From Pseudisothecium myosuroides (taxonomy: Eukaryota; Streptophyta; Bryopsida; Hypnales; Lembophyllaceae): a stretch of 64,000 nucleotides of DNA. Under the pieces are notes generated by a model, which was not told the origin of the DNA, made no database searches, and saw nothing but the letters and a program-made list of their open reading frames with translations. The position numbers and the translations under genes were made by a program. Location of the stretch: NCBI GenBank assembly GCA_951799445.1, contig OX637296.1, positions 24,862,001 to 24,926,000 on the forward strand, written 5' to 3'. Shown here piece after piece: positions 1-11,845 of the stretch (positions are counted from its first letter, which is position 1; every line of letters starts with the position of its first letter).

Positions 1-1758
1 GACTTCATTGTTAATTTGAACAGCCACATATGCAAGGCGAGTAGCCTTCTATCAACAATGGAATCAACTTACTGACAATCGAGCTTCTCTTATGTCCTAA
101 AATTCACCATGCGCACAACTTTGAAGTGAGACCGCAATGTCTTCACATTAAGGTAAACTGATCATGGCATTTGGATTGCAACCAATATTGAAAGAATATT
201 ATTTTCACTGCATTCATCAACTCAATCTTCAAAAATCAGACATTCAGCTCAAGTATGAGCATTTCCGCTGCATTTCAACATTGAGCTTCTATGGAGTTAA
301 TGACTCTTGTCATATTCTCCCTATTCACTGACAATTTTTGCCACTCACTCCATAAATAGAATATGTGAGATAAGTATGCCTACAAATGCAGAAGGCAAGA
401 GACTCCACCCTAATATTCAGATCGATCACCCACTCTTGACTAATAGAGTAAGAATGATCATAGACAATATTATAAAACATCTCAAAATGCTACTTCTGTT
501 ATGTCATGTTGTTGTCACATAACATCACATACAGTTTCTTTTGATAGATTTTTATTGCCGCTATATAGTTACTCACAAAAACATGATTAGATTGAACGAA
601 TTTCATCAATGAATTCACCAAATCAAGTAATGGCATGAGGCAATGAAGAGCTAATAAAGTATCAATGTCACACAACATGTCATAATTATGTCAGACAGTC
701 TTCTTGGTAGCAACCTACTTGACATAGTATTTCGGCTCCTTTACAGCTGCATCCTTGTATATTTTTACGATTAGGGTCTTGTACTCCCCCATGAATCTTT
801 TCAATGAAGCAAGTAAGGATAGCCATCACGTTTTGACATTGCGGAGCAGACAACATCTCTTTGTTTCCACTAAGTCGGCAAGCTTTTGATATTTTAAGTA
901 TCATTTAGAACTGATGCTAAAGTAAACGTACATGGCTTGGCACAACGCTTTCACTTTTGCCACGATAGGCAAATTCAACAAAGGCTCCATGGCTAAATTA
1001 ACGTGATGTATTATATAGTAAATCCTAAACATGAACGGGATTAAGTGTTGCTCCATCTGCATGGTGATCCCATTTTTACACCCTTTAGAGACCGACATTC
1101 CATTCACCCCAAAATACACAAAGCGAATTGCTACCTTGACTTCAGAAAGCCTGAAATAATGTACAAATATTCCTTTAATGGTCTCTCTCAGAGTCAAAAG
1201 CCCATTGCCATTTTGAAGTCTACTTAAAGACAACAAAATGGGGATTCTTTTGAAGCCTATGCATATATACACATAAATTGACAGCCAAGACTAGATAACA
1301 ATTGTATTGATCTCATTTGCACTTAAAGAAAAGAATCAGACCTTTGAAATAATCTACGTGATGTCCTCAGTCAATGCCATGCAGAAGTGATATGTCATTT
1401 TCTACCCCATTACAGTATTCTATTTTTTCTTTGAAAAGTCTGGCATTATCAAAAGCTCAAATAACTTCTTCATGCTCTCATATTGAGTCAACGGCTAACC
1501 TTACATAAACAACCACATAATGCCTCGTAATTATACAATCTTTCGTTCCTCCTTGCACCACTTGCTGCACCATAATATTCTTAGCCCTACATAATCGTGC
1601 TAAATAAATTTTCTCAATTTTCATACATATTATTGCCGAGAAAGTAGTATTGATCTGCGTTAATCTTTCCAAAAGAAGTTGTGGTCTTTTTTCTGTCATA
1701 GTGCTTTCAAAACAAATTGAGTTTGAAGACTAATAGTTTTTCTTTTCTCTCAACCTCA
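1..1758. other. No recognisable gene
   Basis: AT-rich sequence with only short overlapping open frames on both strands, the longest about 123 codons at 901-1272 on the - strand. None shows a recognisable domain, plausible splice sites or a conserved motif. I see no repeat structure here. Confidence 0.6.
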
Positions 1759-1961
1759 GAACAAACTCAGGGTTTTCATATCGGACGGAATCTTACTGTT
1801 CATGGACGAATCGGACGAATCTGCGTTGACTGGCTGCAACCTTTGGAGGCCAATAACTTTTGGAAACATTGACCAAATCGGGCATGTGAAATGTTTTTCG
1901 GCATCTACATATTTGTCCGTGAACAATAAGATTCTGTCCGATATGAAAACCTTGAACAAAC
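1759..1961. mobile_element. 187-bp inverted-repeat MITE with 8-bp target duplication
   Basis: The element body is 1767-1953. Its ends form a long imperfect inverted repeat of about 38 bp: GGTTTTCATATCGGAC starts at 1771 on the left, and its reverse complement ends at 1951 on the right. Substitutions between the arms are mostly transitions. The octamer GAACAAAC lies directly before (1759-1766) and directly after (1954-1961), as expected for an 8-bp target-site duplication. Eight-base duplications are typical of hAT elements. The terminal bases are not a clean hAT end, so the superfamily is inferred. Open frames crossing it (1793-2248 minus, 1802-2146 plus) read through the inverted repeat and are not taken as genes. 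Confidence 0.75.
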
Positions 1962-4624
1962 CTGACAGCATATTTGTTGAATTGTGTTGTTTTCACCAAG
2001 TACGCTCTCGATCCATGACAGTCAAGCAATTTAGAAATTCGGTTATTTTCTATTTTATCATAACTCATACGCCGTGCTCGGTCCAATTTGTGGGGTGGAA
2101 ACACCACTTTTTGATGGAAGATGATCACCTCCAAAGCTATGGCTAAAAGGGCTACAAGAAAAACTCCTTCATTAACGTCGAATAATGCATGAATGTCATC
2201 TATAACATCAGATCTAGAGGTACTATATGTATGGGTGCTAGAAAGCACTAGTTAAATAAGAATGTCACCTAATCCCGAAGCTTGTGAATGACATGTTTCA
2301 ACCTGCTTTTGAAGACACTTCTTGGTTGCTAGGCAGAACCTACATGATAGACAGAGTATCATTAGCTTTAACCTTCAAAAAATGAACTCTTCCCTTGTAC
2401 AAAAACTTGGTCATCATAGATCGATAGAGATCCATGAGATAACCTTACATTGACTTCAGGAAAAGAACAAAACCTAAACAAATGAAATGCATTGATTGCT
2501 CTAAATCGAATATAAAAATATAGGAAAATACAAGATGAGTACTTATCTGTATTAAAACGACTTCAAGCTTTGCAATTTATGCACCGACAATGGTAGGACG
2601 TTAACAACGCAACTTGCATGAATAAGAGTAAAAAAAGTATTCAAACACCCCACCACATTGTTAAATTCTAAATAATCAAAAATTGCACACTAATCATTAT
2701 TAATTGGAAAGTCTATAGTCCATCCCCCTAAACCCTGAAATCTACAAGTATGACATTGTCAATTAATCTTGTATACATTCTTTCAAAATTCATGAAAGCG
2801 CTATGGATTTCAATTATTTATCCATAGAAGAAATTTTAAAAAATAATAATTAAAAAAAAATTACAAGTGAAGGAAAAGAACGGGAAATACTTACAAACAA
2901 AGGCTGAACCCTAAATCTGCAATGCGAAAGGTAAAATCGCAACTCCATCTCTTTGAAGAAGCCAAAACATTTATAATACAAAAAAGCTCAATACAGAATC
3001 AAATTAAGGTTAAATCCAAAAGCTCCAGCTTGCAACCACAAATCAAAAGACGGCCAAGGAAATGGAATAAAACGCTTACCTCATGTCTTCATCTGCCAAT
3101 GCTAAAAACAAAAAAAACTTGGCCACCCTGAATCGTCGCCGCAAGTTGACTCACAAAGAAAAATAAACAAACCCGAAAATCCTCACAAAACATTAATGGT
3201 GGCCAGCTATGGAATGGAACTCAAAATACTGATAAATCTTCGCAAACGGATGATTCACTTGCAATTAATTGACTTTGGTGAGCAACAAAATTTCAGAAGC
3301 GCATGGCAACAAGATGTGCTAGTGACAAACAAAAATAGTGATGGAGGCGGCATGGAATTGTGAGAATGCGGTGATGGATTGGGGCTAGGGCAGTTGATAA
3401 GGCACTTGTGACCACCTCGTCAATTGGCCTCGGGCGAAAGTTTTTTTCACTCCAATTTTTCTCCCGTGGAAAATTTGCCAAGGCATTTTACTAGGCACTT
3501 TCTGACGATAATTTGCCACTAATGATTTCATTAGCCAAAGGCACATGCGAAGGCTTCATTTTGTGGGCCGTTCCTCCACCTCACTATAGGAAGATAATTT
3601 TGGGACAAAAATTAAGGCCAACAAGAAGATCATTTTGAGACGAAATGAATATTTAATATATTTAATCACAAGAAAATCATCTTTTTAAAATGATCTTTGT
3701 AAGCACTTATTATAGAAATTTATAATTTAATTATTTATAATCATACGCACTAAACAATCTAAAACTCATTTTCTTTTAGATTTTATAATTTGCCAAAAAA
3801 ATCTAAATCTAATTATTTTTTAATTTCGTGGTTTAATAAGTATATCAATTTTATAGCCCTGTATGTTAAAACTTTAGCTAATGAAAATTAAGTATGCACC
3901 TCCTACTTCTATTGTATAAAAAATTTAAAGCTTTAAATATTTATTTACAAAAGCTAAGTGTTATTTAATTTCTTAATCTTTAAAGGATAGTATATATTTT
4001 TTAAATTGTGAATCTTAGTGTATTTATAATATACAATTTGGAATTATAAATTAATCATGACTTGCAATTTTTTTTATAAAACGTGATTCAAAGATCATAA
4101 CCAAATGGTTAAATGAAACTACTATGGCACTAAACAATTTTGTTTTAACAAAAATAAAAATTTTGTTCTAAAAATGTTTGTAGATTGAAATTTTTTTTCT
4201 TAATGGCATAAGCTTTATAATTGTACTAGCATAAGTTTCACATATTTTACATAAATTTAATGCTTTACATTTAAGTATGCAATGTATTAATTACATACCA
4301 AAAAATTGGTGTTTTATACATTTAAATATGAAATTTAAAATAAAAATTTATTTGAAGTCAACAAATATCAACATTAAATAATACATATTTAGTATAGGTA
4401 GTAAAATTATTTAATGAATAGATTTCACAAAATTAATTATTGTATCCAAATAGCGGTTTTGGCACTTTGGTGTCAAATATTTAATTATAGTGTAAAATAA
4501 ACTTTGACACTTCAAAATAAATTTTAAAATAATTCCAACATTAAATTCAAAAAATAAAAAATAATCTATAGCTTATCTACTAAAATTTTGTCTCACTTAG
4601 ATGGATACTTTAGGATCCATCTAA
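1962..4624. other. Gene-free AT-rich stretch
   Basis: No convincing gene. From about 2500 to 4620 the sequence is very AT-rich with many A and T runs and almost no open frame above 60 codons. Nothing regular or repeated was found apart from low-complexity runs. Confidence 0.6.
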
Positions 4625-4853
4625 TTAACCCTTAAACGCCAAAGGGGTGACCGTCAAAATCATCTTTTTCTATTACCATGTGAATCAGTAGCCTCCAAAA
4701 TTGCAAAAATACTCATTGCAAGTCAAACTATTGTAGAAGATCTTCCCTTTCCACAACAAATTTCAAAGATGAATAGTTGCATTTCTATCCTTTACAGTTT
4801 GATTCCTTGTCATCCATCGGACACAAATGTCCACTTCGGCGTTTATGGGTTAA
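4625..4853 (-). mobile_element. 221-bp TTAA-flanked MITE, family 2, copy 1
   Basis: The element 4629-4849 is flanked on both sides by TTAA (4625-4628 and 4850-4853). Its ends are inverted repeats: CCCTTAAACGCCAAAG on the left against CCCATAAACGCCGAAG read inward from the right. On the reverse strand the interior matches the element at 60388-60608 along its whole length, including shared blocks such as GCAACTATTCATC, and the body is exactly 221 bp in both. TTAA targets and ends starting CCC are features of piggyBac elements; the assignment is inference because no transposase is encoded. Confidence 0.8.
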
Positions 4854-7542
4854 GTTTATTATTGTTCAATCACTAATAATCTAGATTTTTCTATCCTAAT
4901 AAAAATTAGAGTGCTTTGTAAGTATTGGTATATAAGTTTTAGACTTGAAATTATAGTATCAGAGGTCGAATTTATTCATAGAATATTCTAGAGGTAGAAT
5001 GTCATGGCAAACTAAAGTATTTTGAATTCTTTATTCTTCCCAATAAACAAGAATGAGATGGAAATATGCATACAGAGAGATTTTATAAAATTCAATGAAC
5101 AATTGAAGGTGCAAAAAGCCTTGGAAGTGGTGGAAGTGAAGAAATAATTTGATCAATCTCACAAATATATAGAAGTTCTTTTATTTGTACCAAAAATAAA
5201 AGTCGAAGATGAAGTACAAGATATTTAAGATGCACTAGCATCTAAAAGGGTCAAGATTAGAGGTAACTATATCAATTGATTTATGTCTTATCTTTGGGAT
5301 TCAATCTTTGGTGTTGTAAATCATTATAAAAATCTCAATATGCTTCACATTTTTTGCAAACAATATTCAAGAAACCATAGGAGAAAAGTAGTGTTTACGA
5401 TAAATTTTCAAGGATTTCTTTATATGAATACTTTACTTACATTGTTATGTTGAAAAATTTACAAAAATCATGTTCATGTTGGATCTTCTTCATTTACTAG
5501 TAGGAGTCAACTTTGTCCTATTTTATCTAAATATCCTATTTTATGGAAATAAATTATTGTTTTTTTAAAAACACATCGTGAAGCAAGGCTTTTATTATTT
5601 GCAAGATAAACATGAGGACTTATAAAGAATGTCATTTTAAAAATAGAATCTTGCTTACTTTTAAGTGATCAACATACCAATTTTAGGATTAGCATTGCAT
5701 GGATTAGAACGTTCATAGAAAAAAAGCTCAATTAGCCTTATAAGGTAGTAACTACAATAGCAAAAAAAACCATTTCAAATTGGCAACTTGAAAGACTTCA
5801 CATATCACAAAGAGTTACTTATTTCATCTAAATTATGAGTGTTTTTCACCGTGATGGCAAAAAACACCTTTAGAAGAGTCTAAGGGGAAGTGTTTACTAC
5901 TTAGCATTCCAAACAATAGATTTCCTTTTTGTGCTATATTTTATTATTTTTAAACATTGACTTTAGGAATAGTGAACCACCATGAAGTTATGCCCAAAGT
6001 TTAATTCACCATCTTTCTATAGTTCCTACACCATTACTTTATTCCCTTCTTCCAAGCTATGTAAATTGAGCCTTTCTCTTATACATTCATACTCCTCCAC
6101 AATAGTATATAAAATTACTTACAAATAATCATTAACAATTTTAAGTTACACACATGAGTCCTAATTCATTGAGCGGACAATTCATTGCAATTCAAGAATC
6201 TTAGTGATCACATCACTTGTCAAGTTCCAACAACCAATCAAACTTCTATAGTAGTCTATTGTAAAAGGGCCCACCTTCTTCAAGTGGACCCTATAGTTGG
6301 ATATAAAATGAACCTCAAGTGGTCCTAAAATCAATTTGTGATAGACTTTTAATGGGCTGAAGATAAAGTGGGAGCAAATTAAAGTGTGTTGAAGATCGCT
6401 TTAAAGTTTAAATGTAAATGGTTAAAGCATGTGAGTTGAATTCATTTTTAAATGTAGTGATAGGCGGGCATATATGTATTTAATTAAGAAGTTGGCAAGC
6501 CAACTACTTTATTAGGAGAATGCAAAATCTGAAAATTGATTGGATACAAGTATGGTCACTTTAAGGATCTTTGCTTGTTTTTTATAGCAAATTCATATGC
6601 TTATTATTGGTTTCTCCATCTCCCTTTGTAGGCCATATGTATGCTAATTTTGCTAGACCTACTGTCATAAAAAAGTGTCTAGAACCAAAAACTTTAAAAA
6701 ATCATAACTAATTCAATATTGCTTGGAAAATTAAGAAATCACTTGTATTAGATGCCACATCCATTTATCTTTTTCTAAAAAATAAGCAAAAAATCTTATG
6801 ATCTATAAAAGCCTATGAAAAAGGCAAAATAGCCCGTAAATGGTTCCTTTAGAGCATGCTATTTTAATCAACTGACCAATCTTCTAATCAACAAAATGAG
6901 TCCTCATCTCATGTGTACATTTTATAAATCACATTTGTATGTTTTGTCTTCTTTTGGAGCAATTCCAATTGCCTTTAAAGCATCTCCACACTTGATGCCT
7001 CAAGGAGGGGTGCCAAAGATGGATTTGACATGTCATTTTGTAGAAATGAAAGTCTGAATTTGTCCTCTGCCCCATGCTTGCACTAGATTGGCATTTAGCA
7101 ACACCTTCAAGCATGGGGCCCAAGACTTCATAATTACACTAACAAACTTGAAATTCAGGCACGGAGCCCCAATATAGCATCTTGTCATTGCATCCTAATT
7201 TTTTTTTAAATTCTCCTCGCCTTTTCGCAATCACATGCCTCAAAAACTACATCAACAGGATTCAAATTTCATACCACGCCGCAGGCAAAACACACCATTT
7301 GGCTGTGTATTCAGCAAATTTGGCTAAGGTCGGCCATTTCTAGGCCCTCGCCATGCATGCCGTGGGGCACTAAATTTGGCCGGGCGTAGCCACTCCCCGA
7401 GTTTGCACCACTAGCCATGTAGCTATAGGGATGTCTTAACTCTTCATTTTGTTGTCCAAGTATGGCCACATGGCCGCATGCCTTATAACCACTAGTTTGA
7501 CATTGATTGATATTGATTGACCATCAAAGGAAAAATTTGATT
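4854..7542. other. Gene-free stretch
   Basis: AT-rich sequence. Segments near 5040-5280 read partly like decayed coding sequence but carry repeated stops in every frame and match no domain I recognise. Near 7140-7500 the sequence is richer in GC but still has no supported gene. Confidence 0.5.
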
Positions 7543-7677
7543 AAATTTGGACCTCACAATGTACCCAAAGTGGCGAACCGTCCATTTCCTCCCCCCCCCG
7601 GCCTAAAAAATTGAGAGCCATTGATTTATTAAAAAAAATCCTCCCCCCCCCTCCCGCCGTTGATCTTGAAAAACAAT

Positions 7678-7835
7678 TATGGATACAAATACGAGTATGG
7701 TACTGATACGGTATAGCTATGGATACAAATATAGATACGGGTACATGTATAGATATGATATAGGTATGGATACGGTACATCTATTGTACATATATGAATA
7801 CGATACAGCTACGGTACAAGTACAAGATATGGGTA
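7678..7835 (+). repeat. Degenerate GATACG/GTATGG minisatellite
   Basis: About 155 bp built from loosely repeated six-base words of the type GATACG, GTATGG and GATACA. The open frame that crosses it (7679-7936) reads as an Asp/Tyr/Gly/Arg-rich repeat peptide with no domain, and is explained by the array. Confidence 0.7.
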
Positions 7836-7947
7836 AGGGAGGGATATCCCATCAAATGCCACCCCCACCCCCACCTAAAAATTACAAAGAGGTGGGATGG
7901 GGGAGGGGGGACAAAAAAAATTTAATTTTGATTTAAATATTTTTTTA

Positions 7948-7978
7948 AGTACATTGTGACAGTTTGTCACAATGTACT
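7948..7978. repeat. Perfect 14-bp-arm palindrome
   Basis: AGTACATTGTGACA is followed, after a 3-base GTT loop, by its exact reverse complement. It lies just inside the right end of the 433-bp insertion, and its core CACAATGTAC is repeated at the left end of the same insertion. Confidence 0.85.
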
Positions 7979-8005
7979 GTAAAGTGGCAGAAATTTGGAC
8001 CTCAC

Positions 8006-10043
8006 TTACTGCCTGCGTTAGCCTGCGCAACACACATAACATTCAGTAGCAGAACTAAACGCTACCTTCTCTGTAAGAGAATAGTGTGGTATATTCCACA
8101 CCTTCTGTAGCTAAAATACACGCATCACTTTTGTGTCAGGTGGGTTGGAAACTGAGTGAATGGTGACTGACATCTTTGTGGTTGGACACTAAGTTCAAGG
8201 CGGGCGAGGGAAGTGGGGACGGAGCATTTAGTTTAATTTGGGTTTAAAGACTTCATTTAATTTTTGAAATCACTTAGTTGATCACGTCAGCTATCAAGTC
8301 AGGTTAGTAAGGTTAGTAACTACAGTAGTAGTGAACTAGTGATGATTTGATCTAAAATTAACTTTGTGTGCATTGGTAATTGGGCTCTTTAGTTTTGGTT
8401 AGTAGTTAATTCAGCAAAAAGAACTGGGATCTCAATCTGTCAGTTTGTACACCATGCACACTCGATGAATTTGGTGGATGAAGACTTTAGAGAGGCAAAG
8501 GTAGCCTCTTTGAAGGCTACTAAATGTTATGCACCTTCTGAGGTTGCTCAACACCTGGACCATTTGTGAATTACTTAGAGTTTTAACCTAAATAATCTTT
8601 TGAAATTCTCAACTAATTACTTGAATCTCTATATTGAATGTAATTAAAAGCCATTAAAATCTAAGAAGATTTATCAAGAAACAATATTGCTAGGAGATTT
8701 CAAACTTATCTTGCTTATGTAGCCACACTGCAATAGTCGCCATACATTAAAACATCACAATGTTCCCCCTATCTTTCAAAATTCTGGAATAATTGCCTAT
8801 AGCTCCAAATCAATTGTGAGAGATGGATTTAGAAAGCTCACAAGAAGATCTACCAGTATAAACATATACACGTACCCTAATACCTTTCAAAATTTGTAAC
8901 TAATTGTCTATAATTCCAAATCAATCGTGATAAAAGCCATTGAAAAGCTATAAAGAATCTCTACAAAGAAAATTTTATATTTGCAGTAAAAAAATCTCAT
9001 TGCATAAACAATCAAAGAAAAATTTCTGCCTAGGGTTAAAAAAAACTCAACTCTATCAAATGATTTTTAAAACTTACAAGGAGGCCTTAAGTCCTAAATC
9101 TCCTAAAAGAGAGTTTATATAAAAAGACATGGAAGCCATCCCCACACATTCTAAGAGCTATCTCCTAAGCCAAAAAATAAGAGAGAATGTAGACAAGGGT
9201 GACAAGGATAGAAAAGAGAGAGATGAAGTTCACAAACCATATTCTCCTCCATCTCTTGCATGCCTTCATCTTCCTTACTCTTAACCTTCATCTTCATTTC
9301 ATCTTATATCAATCTTTATTTCTTCAAGTCTTCATGTTTTTTGTACTTGCACCCACCATTCCTGATTCATTTTCTAATGCTAATTCCTAATCATAATATT
9401 TTGTTTCTTAATTCTACCAATTTTTACCTTTGCCTAATTTTTCTAGGTGCACAATTTTTATTTATTTTTATTTTATATCTTTAAAAGTCCTAATTTTTCC
9501 TAGAATTTTTTCATCATTCTTGCATAATTGAATTCATTAAATTCAACATCATTGTGCTAAAATTCCCACCTCTACCTACTAAAAAACTCATTAATTCATC
9601 ATTATGAATTAATTGTTCCTACTAATCTAATATTCTATGGGAGAATGTCCAACAATACAGTAGAAATACCTAAAACCGTCAATATTAAGCAATTCAGCAT
9701 AGTTGGAGGCGTTTTTTTCCTAAAAATAATATTTTTGTAGTATTAGTAAGTAAAAATCATGAATATTAAAAAAAATAGATTTTTTCAAATGTGGTATATA
9801 ATTTCTATGATTTTTCAAAGTGCCGACTTGCTAGACCATTAGAACTGTCGTATAGGTGGACCATAAATTGAAATCTGCAAAAATCAATAGTTAGCAAATC
9901 AAAGTTTAAGTATGTGTCCTTCAAATGTGTTAGCAAATCAAAGTTAAGCATTTGCAGGACACATTGATGAAAGTCTAGGTACACATTTAGTGGTAATTTA
10001 AGGTACAAGAATGGGAATAGGGACGCTTTTGGATGTTTCTACC
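8006..10043. other. Gene-free stretch
   Basis: AT-rich DNA with short frames only. Overlapping frames at 9199-9484 read as Leu/Phe-rich peptides from a CTT-rich stretch and show no supporting motif. Confidence 0.5.
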
Positions 10044-10630
10044 TTAATTCCTAAAGGACTGAGGCATATTTTGGGTAGAAATTGTCAAAAATTGTTACTT
10101 TTTAGGGCAACCAGGAAAAAATGATTTTTTTTTTTTTTTTTCCGAAATTCAACCATACAAATTTGCACTAGACTTCTTTAAAAATGTGTGGAATTTTTTT
10201 CAGAAACTTTGACTGCACGGATTGAAAGATTATAACGTTTGAAGTTTAGAGAAAATGTTTTTTTTCCAACCTTGCCCGATAGGGCCAACAACTTTAACTC
10301 CTTTTAGAATGATATTTGTACACTACACTTGTTTATTTTTTTGGACATTTGCAACTTGTATCATGTAAGTTACATACTTGTCAAATTTCATAAGTTTATG
10401 AGCATTTTTGCAAAAGATTCTTAAATTGCCTAAGCTGCTCCAAAAGTTCAAGGTAGCATAACTTTTGATTTGAGCACCCAATTGGAAAAAAAATTAGATT
10501 TTTAGCAAGGAGGTACATTTTTAGACATTGAGTCCAAATTTCATAAACATTTGACCAAAAATGATTCCATAGGAACCTACACGAGGTTTCTTGCGTACGC
10601 TAAACGAACACTTGGTCCTCTAGGGGCTAA
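10044..10630 (+). mobile_element. Degenerate family 1 TTAA element, copy F
   Basis: A diverged, shorter relative (about 580 bp) of the elements at 15840, 20076 and 28058. It begins TTAA TTCCTAAAGGACTGAGGC and ends GGTCCTCTAGGGGCTAA. It keeps the internal block resembling TTTGACTGCACGGATTG, which occurs at the matching place in the other copies. The right TTAA has mutated to CTAA. Confidence 0.6.
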
Positions 10631-11040
10631 ATTGATCTAACAACAAGACACAACTATATCAAAATGCTACAAAAGATTGAAATGACAAAGGATGAGTGGC
10701 AACCATAACAAAAGCTTCCCAAGGGTTGAAAGGTGTGGCAAGTAGGAAATCCACACTATACATGCATGCCTCAATGTATGCCAAACCAAACAACATATCC
10801 TTTACAATGAAATTCCGTTTCATTTTTGTCAAAAAAATTTAAATAATTAAATAATAAAAATAATGATAATTAAAAAAAAAAGACACACATTGAATTGGTT
10901 GTTTCAAAGGCTACATAGCATCTTACGAATGGATCTCCTATTGTTTGCCAAAAATACATATTTTATGACCTTTAAAATATTTATTTCAAATTTTCTTATT
11001 TTGACAAAATACTGAAGTCAGATGCATAGGAAAACTAGTA
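10631..11040. other. Gene-free stretch
   Basis: AT-rich DNA between the degenerate TTAA element and the region of the pogo-like element. No gene or repeat was recognised. Confidence 0.4.
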
Positions 11041-11845
11041 ATATAACTACACCTAAAATGGACCACTCCTCAAAAATCAACCCTTATTTTTGAAGGAAAA
11101 TTGAACAAGGAAGATATCCAAAATGGTACACATGACAAGGACAAGTGTAAGGTGGAGTTGGGGGCCATTTTGAGTAATGTGTAGCTCTATTTTTAATACT
11201 ATGGAGGTGGCAACCTTATAAGTGGTCCATTTTGGATATACTTTATGTTGTTTTAACTTCTTCTCTATGACATGTTTTGATACTACTACACTAAAATTGG
11301 TAAATAGTGTTGGATGATAATTAGTGTTGTTCCCTGTCTTTTACCCCCAACACTATTTTCCAACTTATGTGTAAATAGTGTAGGGGCACTTACCTCCTGC
11401 CGTCAAACTCTGCCCTTTCCCTGGAAAACTGTAATTTCTGCCTCCCACTGTCAAACTCTGGCCCTTCCTTGGGAAACTATAATTTCCGCCTCCTGTCGTC
11501 CAATTCTGGCCCTCCCTTCCCTGAAAAACTTTCTTTTTTGCTAGCTTCCTTGCCCCGTTCTTCCCTTATCCGGTGACCGCCTTGGAGAGATTGTGAGGAG
11601 AGGTGGAGAGCTCTCCGGTCCATCAATAGAAGGAGGCTCCTTCCACAGGGGGGGGGATATACTTTGTGGTTTCTTGCCACTTGATTTCAAACTTTCGATG
11701 CCTATATCTGTTTATTGAGGTATGTGACTGAACATTGGATGACACCATTGGATTTGTCTTTCTCTCCTCTATTTCCTTTGAAAAATAGTTTGTTTTTTTG
11801 GTCGCCACTTTTTTCTCATAGCCACATTTTTTTTTGTAGCTGACC

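Larger units (their letters stand above)
7543..8005. mobile_element. 433-bp insertion between 15-bp direct repeats
   Basis: AAATTTGGACCTCAC occurs perfectly at 7543-7557 and 7991-8005, bracketing 433 bp. The bracketed DNA contains two long C runs (about 7590 and 7645), a degenerate GATACG/GTATGG array, a G-rich run near 7900, and a perfect 14-bp-arm palindrome. CACAATGTAC occurs near both inner ends. A 15-bp flanking duplication is typical of retroposition by an L1-type machinery, but no clear A tail or known SINE promoter is visible, so the class is open. Confidence 0.5.
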
